Source of the DNA: Helicostylum pulchrum
Taxonomy: Eukaryota > Mucoromycota > Mucoromycetes > Mucorales > Mucoraceae
DNA: 64,000 nucleotides
Direction of reading: 5' to 3'
NCBI GenBank assembly: GCA_025677825.1
Contig: JAIXMO010000005.1
Span: forward strand, 620,001 to 684,000
The notes beneath the pieces were generated by a model that saw only the letters and a list, made by a program, of their open reading frames with translations, ran no database searches and was not told where the DNA came from. The stretch's first letter is position 1; the number at the start of each line of letters is the position of its first letter. This document shows, piece by piece, positions 56,201 through 64,000 of the stretch. Position numbers and translations under genes: made by a program.

Positions 56201-57039
56201 TAGTTGCTCTTCCTCGCTCTTATCTATTAGTAATAGTTTTATTAGTATTAAGTTTTGATAACTGAATCGATCAATACGGCGCATTGAATACTTGTGCAAT
56301 ATTTCTATTGCTGATAGAAGCGTAATTTCAATTTAAATGTGGATTTCTTCCAGAATTCGGTTACCCTTAAATTGAGCGTCTAATGTATCGTGCTCTTTCT
56401 AACTTAGGTTTACTACGGGTAAGAGAAAGAATACCGAGTAAATTCCCCTCTGACGAAAAAAAAAGGGAAAGGGAGAGAGAGGCAGACACTAGTAAAATGA
56501 TTATGCCAATTATTAGAAGTGAAATTGCATAAAAAAAAAGCAATTGTTTGACAGTTGAATTATATGTTTGCATGGCAATTAATTAGGTAACCATAACAAA
56601 AGTTAACTTTCTAATCGTGTTTGCTTTGGCGAATCCGTGCAGAATATTACGAGGAAAGCACTATGGTATCTTTTTGTAGGGGTTTGAGTCTCGAAAAAAG
56701 AGAAAAAGGGTAATTACGGTTTATAAAAAAATGGTAGAAATAAATAGATTTTTTTAATCATTAGGAAAGCAAAAATATAAAAGGGGAGTAGTAGATCACT
56801 GCAGTTTTATCAATGTTAGAAAGTAACTTGGGAAAAGATAATATAAAGCAGGGTATATGATTATCCTGCAACCTTTTTTTTTTTTTTTTTTTTAGACTCG
56901 AATTAAAGGCGGTCACGCGTGTGCCTGAAGCATCGGTTTTACACTTTTGGATTTTTTTTTAATAAATTTTTTTCCTTTTTTTTTCTTTTTTTTTTTTACT
57001 ATTATTATTATTATTGGTATTATTTGGTATTATAAAAAT
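56201..57039. other. Intergenic region with T-tracts
   Basis: No gene supported. A 68-codon minus-strand frame at 56367-56573 has one strong hydrophobic helix (FYAISLLIIGIIILLV) but no further support. T-runs at 56873-56894 and 56951-56997 precede the next gene. Confidence 0.35.
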
Positions 57040-58030
57040 ATGAAGCAAGAGAAACATTCCTTGGATATTCAAAAGAAGAAAAAGAAGAGAGATAATCAGA
57101 TGAAATCAGCAGCGAATTATATGAACAGTAAACTTCAAATAGAGAACAAGTACGCTTCGTTAATTTCACTTATTGACACAATTTATCCACCTCTACTCTG
57201 CACATTATGTGATACAGTATCTACTTCTAGAATCGCATCTAATCAACACTTTAAAGAAAAGCATAAAATAAAGTCACGCTATCTTTGTATACACCCTCAC
57301 TGCACTCAATCGTTTTTATCGCGGGGAGCTTTACGCTTTCATATTTCACGCTCTCATTTGGTTCATTACTCAAAAAAACCTTTACCAGATCCACCTTGTG
57401 TTCATTACAAACAACAACAACAACAACAACTGCAACAAGAGCACACCTGTTATAAAAACACTAATAAATAATAAAAATAACCATTATAATAATAATATAC
57501 ATACTCTTACTTCTACTACTACATTAACTAAACCTATTATTACAACACCACCACCACCACAAGCACCACAACCACAATCAAAATTAAAACCACAACCACC
57601 TCTTTCACTTTCTCCTTCTCCTCTTCCAAATACACAAGATATGCTAGAGACTACAACCCCAATTATTACAACCAAGAAATTATCGCCTAAAAAAGAAAAA
57701 GTTTATACATCGATATCTATTGACGAACTGACACCTTCCCCACCGCCTTCGCCATTTTCATTATATCATTCTCGAAAGAATTCATCAAAGAAACCCACAC
57801 TGTCAAGTACGGCGGAAGACTTTTTAAATTCGATGTATCCTCCTCTACAATGTCCTTCTTGTCTACAAGTATTTAATAGAAAGACAAATGTGATTAAGCA
57901 TTTAACGGAAGCTCATTTAGGTCAAGAACCCTATCGTTGTATATATCCAAAGTGTGCTCATCCTAGATTATATGCTACTCGTGAAGGTTTAGTTTATCAT
58001 ATAGTACGTGTTCATGATGTTAAAAAATAA
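57040..58030 (+). CDS. C2H2 zinc-finger protein with duplicated two-finger module
   Basis: Presumed nucleic-acid-binding protein. Exon 1 from ATG 57040 has IYPPLLCTLCDTV with a C2H2 finger ending FKEKH, then YLCIHPHCTQSFLSRGALRF with HISRSH. A CAA tract (poly-Gln) follows. An intron 57449-57563 (GT...AG, 115 nt) joins the frames, giving a long Pro/Ser/Thr/Gln linker. Exon 2 ends with a second copy of the module: MYPPLQCPSCLQVFNRKTNV with HLTEAH, then YRCIYPKCAHPRLYATREGL with HIVRVH, stop at 58028-58030. Both modules share (I/M)YPPLxC at the start and YxCIxPxC in the second finger, so the protein arose by internal duplication. Without the intron the gene would be frameshifted in the CAA tract. 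Confidence 0.75.
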
Positions 58031-58053
58031 ATAAAAAAAAAATTTATTATTAT

Positions 58054-58591
58054 TTATGCTGTCCATTTTAAACATCTTGTTTCGGTATGGGTTGATAAAC
58101 ATTTGGTGGAACAGTATTTCATACCACATTTCAAGCATTTGTAGTCACTGGTAAACCCACAGACTGAACAAAAACGTCTGGCTGGGTAGGTAGATGGTGT
58201 TACTTGACAGGTCTGGTAACAATGTGCTGTAACAGGCTTTTTTTAATCGTATTAGTTTTTTCTTTTTTATATGCGTAAAAAAAAAAAAAAAACTTACACT
58301 CTCTTCTAATAGTGAGTTCAAATTCGTTTTAGTTGAATAAATATTATGTCCACGTTGACCTCTAGATTTACGTAACCCTTTTTATAATTATTTAACAAAA
58401 AGCTATTATCTGTTTTGTGAATGTATATTTAAAATACCATCATCCTCTTGTGCTGACAACGCTATACTAATGAGTCCTTCAATGTCATTCAACGACTGAT
58501 GGTTATCTTTTTCCAGCGATTCAAGTTGTCTTTTCAAATGACGTGCGTGTACTTCAGGATCAGCATGTGTTACTTTTGCTCGTTTAGACAT
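58054..58591 (-). CDS. VPS71: HIT zinc-finger protein ZNHIT1 (SWR1 subunit Vps71)
   Basis: Subunit of the SWR1/SRCAP remodeller that deposits H2A.Z. Three exons on the minus strand: MSKRAKVTHADPEVHARHLK then SLEKDNHQSLNDIEGL; a middle exon LRKSRGQRGHNIYSTKTNLN with SLLEES; and a last exon HCYQTCQVTPSTYPARRFCS followed by VCGF, CLKCGMKYCSTKCLSTHTET and RCLKW. The last is the eight-residue Cys/His HIT finger. The start is the first ATG and agrees with the short animal-like N-terminus. It converges with the C2H2 gene, with 23 bp between stops, so transcripts must overlap. Confidence 0.92.
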
Positions 58592-58657
58592 TTGTTTGTA
58601 AAAAAAAAAAGAGAGAGAAAAGCTTCTCAAAAAAATTTTCTTTTTCTTTTTTTTATT

Positions 58658-59855
58658 TTATGATAATGTATGAACTAAAATGATCATAGCGAATAATACA
58701 AATGTAAAGTGAATTTGATGAAATAATGATAATGTATTGGATGCATCAGGACCAGCCTGTATTAAGAAATCTTGATTTATTCCACCTATCCATAAATGTG
58801 AGTCTTCAGGGTTTAAGTTTGAATGAACGCCAATATGCCAAGTACCATTACCTTCTTCATCTTCCTCATTACCGTCTTTTCTAGAGCATGAAGTACAAGG
58901 TGGAGAGTAAAATGGATCTGATAAGCTATCGACCGGTATATGCGTCGTATCTGAAACCCAGTCCAACATGGTAGCGGTATTACAAAAGCTTTCATATACG
59001 GTGTTCTGAGAACTATTTAAACTATGGTGGTCGGTTTGATGAGGAATCGGGCAGGTCAGTTTGGTTGGACTTTCATCATGCGCGCCAAATATCCTAGCTA
59101 GATTTCCGACAACAAAAGGGACAGTAACATTCTTGTGGGATATAGGGTCCAACACGGTGTCGTATACAACAAGGGGGCTACCAGAGTCTCCGTGACATGC
59201 GATATGTTGTTCGGTGTCAGATCTGGCTTCTACATTACTAGCGGGCTCAAATTTAGTGATATCTAATTGTAACCGTTTTAATTGTCTTGATTCGATTTCT
59301 TCTAACCCAGTAAACCCAAAACCAATCAATTCACCTATTATTTAAAGCAAATGTATATGCATATATTAGTAAACGGGGGGTTTTGGACAACAAAAATTTA
59401 AACATACCTCGTGTAGGTAAAGGCCGTGCAATAGTAGGGGACCAAAGGGGTACGCGCTTTACTCTATCAGACTTTTTTAAAGGTGCTGCCAATTGAACAA
59501 TAGCGACATCGTAATTCATATTGACTGTACCCGATACGTTATATAAAGGATGGACAGTCCAGTTAATAATAGAAGCGGATTTTTGGTTATCCCGATGTAC
59601 ATCATAGTAATTGACAAAATAAGGGTTCTTTTCCTTGGTATAGTCGGACGGTTGTAGTCCTGAATCGGCAACACAATGAGCTGCTGTCAAAACAAAGGGT
59701 GGATCGTACGATAGTAAAGTACCGCCGCATATATGTGGGTTACCAATCATAACATAAAATGGATACTGGTTAATGTTTAATACATTTGTACCGTACTGTA
59801 TACCACTGACAACGTTTAGAGTATAAAGTAGTATTATCAGAATTAATTTTATCAT
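58658..59855 (-). CDS. Secreted trypsin-like (S1) serine protease, probably GPI-anchored
   Basis: Two exons (59408-59855; 58658-59334) give 374 aa. Residues 1-18 (IKLILIILLYTLNVVSG) form a signal peptide. The catalytic triad is complete: His60 in LTAAHC, Asp116 in NYDVAIVQL, Ser200 in CHGDSGSPLV. The usual IVGG-type activation site is absent; the chain runs IQYGTNVLNINQYPF after the signal peptide, so activation by cleavage is not obvious. N-glycosylation sequons occur (NWT, NVS, NVT, NGT). A Cys-rich tail (PPCTSCSRK) precedes a hydrophobic C-terminus (FTFVLFAMIILV) that fits a GPI signal, with a possible omega site in GPDASN. A longer start at 59948 is possible but would bury the signal peptide. 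S1 proteases are uncommon in most fungi. Confidence 0.87.
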
Positions 59856-60009
59856 TTTTGTTGTATGTGAGAAAAAAGAAGAGAAAATAAAAAGAAAGGG
59901 ATAAAGTGTTTTATATGTTGCTAAAGAATGATAAAAACTACATTCCATTTATACACATGTTTTTTTTTTGCTGTCAAAATTTCAGTTTTTTTTATTTATT
60001 AAACATTCC

Positions 60010-62203
60010 TTAATAGTTATGGCCATTATTTCCACCGGCACCGGATTGTTGATACACTTGTTGTTGTGGTCCGGGCGATAGAGATGGAAAGGATGGATAC
60101 CCTTCCGTAGTAGGAGGGTATCCACCATAGTTTTGTTGTTGCTGTTGTTGCTGTTGTTGTTGAGGAGGAGGAGGAGCATACTGTTGCTGTTGTTGAGGAG
60201 GAGAAGTATACTGTTGCTGCTGTTGTTGTTGAGGAGGAACATACTGTTGTTGTTGTTGTTCGGCAGCTGGAGGAGATTGCTGTTGTTGTAAATTGTTATT
60301 ATAGGGTGAGGTATTTTGGTGTTGAGGTGATTGATATTGAGCTTGAGCTTGAGCTTGATAATTTTCATTATAAGCATAAGCAGCTTGTTGTTGAGGACTT
60401 TGAGGTTGTTGTTGGGGCTGTAATTGTTGTTGAGATTGTTGTTGAGGTTGCTGTTGAGGTTGCTGTTGAGGTTGCTGTTGGTAGCCATAAGCAGGTTGTT
60501 GATGCTGTTGGTGTCCATAAGATGGACTAGCAGCAGAAGTAGCACCAACAGGAGGAGGAGGAGTAGAATTGCTAGCAGCAGGTTGCTGTTGTTGTTGTTG
60601 TTGATAACCATAACCACCAAAATTCTGTTGTTGTTGTGGTTGTTGAGGATACCCGTAAGCAACAGGGGAAGGAGAAGAATACCTTGCTATCGAGTTAGAA
60701 AGCATACCATCATACATTGTTCTAGCCTGCATAAACTTTTCATTTAAAGCGACCAATTCATCCTTTTTCAAACTGTACTTTTCAATCAGTTTAACCAATT
60801 TAGGTCTAATAGACAAAGTGCTATTATATAAGGTTTGAAGTTCTTCATTATCAGAAAATGAGTCTCGGGCACGAGGATCGGTGGAAGAGAGCATTTCTAA
60901 CAAACGGTCAATATTCTGGGTCTCATTCATCACATCATTTTCAACAGACGCTTCCTTTAATAAATCAGAAGGTGATGGATCCACAATCTTTTCGACATAG
61001 TTGACAGGGAAGATACCGGTCTTTCCACGTAACTCGCCTTTCCACCAGTCGCGGTATACACTTTCAATGACTCGGATAATGTCTCCCTTTTCAAATCCAA
61101 GCTCGCCTTGTTCAGTAGGTTGGAAATCATATAAAGCTCTAACTCGTGAAATTTGAGGTGATGTTTCTTCTTCGGTGGGCTAATTTGTTAATGTAAATAT
61201 GTAAGTAATTTTTTTTTAAAAAAAAAGAAAGGGAGATAGAAAGATCGTTTTCTTACTTTGACTGCAGCGGTAACAGTAGAAGCAGGAGTTGCTGCAGATG
61301 ACTATAAATACGTAATAAGTTACACGATGCCACTTGTAAAAAAAAATATATATAGGCTTACCCTATAAGCAGGTCTATTTTCTGATTCAGAAAGTGAAAG
61401 TGCTAAAGCAAGTTGAAACTCTTCTTCTTCTTTTTGTTTATCAAGTTCAGACTAATAACAACGGATAAAAAATGTTAATAAAATAACTTTTTTTGCTTTC
61501 TTTCTTTTCTTACTTGTGTGAATTCTTTCTTGGGTTTTTGAGGAGAAGGAAATTGAATACCTTCAGCACGTAAGGAATGATAAACTTCATTCATTAAACC
61601 AAGCGTAGAGTCTGTTCTGAATTCAAAAGAACACATTTGAATAAACTCCAAGATTCGGGTTCTTACTTTGGCATGAATAGTTTTATCATGAACCAATTTA
61701 GTTAAAGTGTTTGTGAATGACCGCGAAGAGATTTCACGGTGCACTGTAATATCACAGTTTTTAACTAAAGCTTCAGTTAACTAAGGAGGAAAGGAGTAAG
61801 GGGGGTTTAAGGATTTAGTATGTATTTTATCATAAGTTTTTTTTTTCAAAAAAGAGAAAAACTTACAGCAACAGCATAAAGTTGAACATTAGAGTTTTTG
61901 TTAAGTAAACGCTTTTCTACTGAAGCAACACAATCTCTTGCACTAAAATAATATATAAGTATTTCTTTTTCTTCTTCTTTTTTTTTTTTTTTTGGTTCCT
62001 TGGTATTCTTTTACCTTTCGGGAGATGCACGAGTGATTCTATCAGTAACAGCCAAGATGAGTTCCCAGTTTTCTGCAGTAAGGTTTTCGTTTGTTGCAGC
62101 AACTAAAAAGAAAGCAAAAAGTTTAGACACACACAGTGAAATAAAGTACAGGAGAGAGTTACTTACTAACTGTCTCGTCAAAAGGGTTAGTTTTAGCAAA
62201 CAT
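60010..62203 (-). CDS. HSE1: ESCRT-0 subunit Hse1/STAM
   Basis: Endosomal sorting adaptor that binds ubiquitinated cargo with Vps27. Exons in order encode: MFAKTNPFDETV and a VHS domain (NWELILAVTDRITRASPE, then CVASVEKRLLNKNSNVQLYA, and LTEALVKNCDITVHREISSR); a UIM (EEEEFQLALALSLSES); an SH3 domain (RVRALYDFQPTEQGELGFEK, WWKGELRGKTGIFPVNYVEK); a GAT-like helical part (IDRLLEMLSSTDPR, then YSLKKDELVALNEKFMQART); and a very long Gln/Pro/Tyr-rich tail with many CAA/CAG runs ending GAGGNNGHNY. Domain order VHS-UIM-SH3-GAT matches Hse1/STAM. The Q-rich tail is longer and purer than in yeast Hse1. Confidence 0.95.
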
Positions 62204-62732
62204 AATAAGAATATATGAATATAAAGAAAAATATAAAATATATAAAATGAAAAAAGTAAAGAAGAGAGAAGAAAAAGATATCATTGAAAGTCAGTTGTTG
62301 TATATTTTATTTTTTTCTTCAAAGTTGTTGCACAATATATATACAGCAACTAAACAAAGATGTTGGGTGCTATGCTCAATTGACTACATTAGTGCGTATA
62401 GAACTTGGGTATTACAAGTTTAAACACTACTACTTTAATCATCCATTATTACATGTACCAAGAGAAATATGAAAAAAAATGCCAAGACATTGTTATGAAT
62501 ATCAAAAAACAATGTACTTTGGATTTATGTACCAGTTACAATCAAGCACTATACTTTACTATCCTCTTTATAAGGCTAAAGTCTTTTTTTTTGTCGTTAC
62601 ACCTTTATGTTTTTTTTTGGTTTTCTTTTTTGTTGCTTTTGTTGCTGATTGTATGTTGTTAAAATCCCGACCATCATTCTACTTTTTGGTTTCGTTCCTT
62701 AAACAACCTCTTTAAGAACAACAAAAAAAAAC
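62204..62732. other. Divergent promoter region of HSE1 and the BORCS5-like gene
   Basis: Open frames here (for example 62405-62662) are T-rich and lack any family look; treated as non-coding. A purine-rich block lies next to the HSE1 start. Confidence 0.4.
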
Positions 62733-64000
62733 ATGGTAAGATTACAAGAAAAGAAAGCTCCCTTCTTTGTCCAACTCGATTGAATGATAGTTTTTTGGTT
62801 CCTTTCATTTTTTTTTTCTTCTTAGGGTCAAGATCAGTCCAGTCATTTTGGAACGAAACATATTCCCTCATTAACACCTAGCTCATCTTCGACTTCTTAT
62901 AAAAGTACAATACCAAGCAAAGTACTTATTCATCCGCCACCACAAACACCACAAGAAGATTTAGGTATGTAGCGATATCAAAGATACAAGAGGAAAAACT
63001 TATTGTTGTATATATGTAGAAAGTTCAGGGATAAGTGAAGAAGAGGTAGTGCCCAAGGTGTATATCAGTCTAATCGTTTTTATCCTAACCAAACAAAAAA
63101 AAACAGGGTATCATTCAAGTAGTGATAGGACCAGAAGATGAGGAGGAAGAAGAGGAATTAAAGCTACTGCGATCCATAAAGAGATTCGAACCGTTTCTAA
63201 AAGAACAGGACAAGGGGTTTCACTTGGAACATTTATTAGGCTTGAAACAATCTAAATTACTAACTGTCAAAGAAAATAGTAAGTGGGGATTTAAGTAAAA
63301 GAAGGGTGTGTGATATATAACAAGGGGAGTTTTTTTGTTATTGCTGTTGTGTAGATGTATCAATACCTCCTTCAGTTGAATTATTTTTTGATCTGCAGGC
63401 ACATATAAGAGAAAACATGATTCGCTTAAATAATGAACAGGTAAAGATTATGTATTGCAAGCACACGGAAGACATAAAAAACGTATTTTAATCACACTCT
63501 CTATGCAGCGTATACTGTTACGGCGCATTATATATGTAGATGAACTAAGCTCCACTTCTGCTCAAATCGTTTCTGCGGCATTCAATCAAGCCAAAATAGT
63601 TTCTGAAAGATTATCGGAAGGTAAAAATTGCCGTATTATGCAAAAAAAAAAAATGCAAAGTGAAACTCACACCTGTAAATAGCAACATTATTAAAAGTAC
63701 AAGCAACAAAAACTCAGGCACACGCAATCAACCTTTTTAAATCTCTTACTGCTCTAGAAAAATACTTGGATCCTGAAGATAGAATGGATGCTTGTGATCA
63801 ATGGCCAGAATTAAAAGAGTTGCGTCATCGCGCTTCTAAACATACACCATTTGATAGAATAACAAAGCCAACTACGACGAATGATTTAACTATAGTGGGT
63901 ACATCTACTTTACCGTTACTAGAGCGCGTTATAGTAAATGGCGAACCTGCGTTTGCTTCTTCCTCTAATGAAGATACAGTTGAAGTGGATACAGAAAACG
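62733..64000 (+). CDS. BORCS5-like protein (lysosome-positioning complex), 3' end outside window
   Basis: Resembles BORCS5 (loh12cr1), the N-myristoylated subunit of BORC that links lysosomes to Arl8 and kinesin. The first coding exon is the ATG alone (62733-62735), followed by a GTAAG donor; exon 2 starts at 62826. The joined N-terminus MGQDQSSHFG fits the myristoylation pattern MGxxxS. Further exons give a Pro/Ser-rich part, LLRSIKRFEPFLKEQ, LFFDLQAHIRENMIRLNNEQ, RILLRRIIYVDELSSTSAQI and, after a last intron, TQAHAINLFKSLTALEKYLD with DQWPELKELRHRA. The FxPLL, helix-helix and final L..LL..LP-like arrangement follow BORCS5. The frame is open to base 64000. Assignment is by pattern. Confidence 0.6.

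Noticed and set aside
60306..60747. Plus-strand open frames opposite the HSE1 Q-rich tail
   Set aside because: They are the complement of CAA/CAG runs and read as Leu/Val/Arg repeats; shadow frames.
1..64000. CRISPR array, rRNA genes or bacterial operon structure
   Set aside because: No regularly spaced direct repeats with unique spacers, no rRNA sequence, and pervasive spliceosomal introns show eukaryotic DNA.

Overview
The window is nuclear DNA of an early-diverging fungus, most likely a mucoralean (Mucoromycota). The reasons are: very AT-rich sequence; many short introns (about 50-115 nt) with GTAAGT/GTAWRT donors; tight gene spacing on both strands; and a gene set that combines animal-like proteins with yeast-like ones. 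The animal-like ones are a CSL factor, a FANCJ helicase, a FYVE/RING E3, a BORCS5-like protein, RPAIN and ZNHIT1. The yeast-like ones are Rxt3, Mak16, a Hal4/Sat4-type kinase, Trs23 and Hse1. The species cannot be fixed from the sequence alone.

Layout. 0.4-17.5 kb is a dense gene block: CSL transcription factor, class 1A dihydroorotate dehydrogenase, a seven-TM protein, an ACAD11/APH-like kinase-fold protein, a C2H2 factor, ITP pyrophosphatase, a TnpB/Fanzor-like remnant, an Sds3-like protein, a glomulin/Yap-binding-like protein and RPAIN. 17.5-21.8 kb is a graveyard of mobile DNA: a PIF/Harbinger-like transposase remnant, a broken gene with a serine-recombinase-like pattern, a Tc1/mariner remnant and the first copy (A) of a repeat family. 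21.9-38.2 kb holds the BCKDH E2 subunit, a FYVE-SAP-RING E3, an Aim32-like ferredoxin, an alpha-arrestin, a Hal4/Sat4-like kinase, tropomyosin, Rxt3 and Mak16. 38.7-40 kb is repeat copy B. 41-48.5 kb holds mL43, Trs23, a FANCJ helicase with an extra C-terminal Cys-rich domain, and an intronless methyltransferase. 48.5-56.2 kb is again accessory: a decayed Myb/SANT-like gene, a Tc1/mariner element with both terminal inverted repeats and TA duplications, and repeat copy C. 57-64 kb returns to genes: a two-module C2H2 protein, ZNHIT1, a probable GPI-anchored trypsin-like protease, the ESCRT-0 subunit Hse1/STAM, and a BORCS5-like gene running off the end.

Functional themes. Two genes would act in the Rpd3L/Sin3 deacetylase complex (Sds3-like, Rxt3) and one in SWR1 (ZNHIT1). 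Several act in membrane traffic (Trs23, Hse1, alpha-arrestin with PY motif, BORCS5-like, FYVE/RING E3). Two bear on genome maintenance (FANCJ, RPAIN). The least explained items are a roughly 1.6-kb repeat family built on long imperfect inverted arms (three copies, one with a 360-bp deletion between 7-bp repeats), the recombinase-like broken gene, a head-to-head inverted pair of about 125-bp units that each end in a T-run, and the Cys-rich tail on FANCJ. Gene models were spliced by eye; exon borders given are those that keep frame and family alignment.
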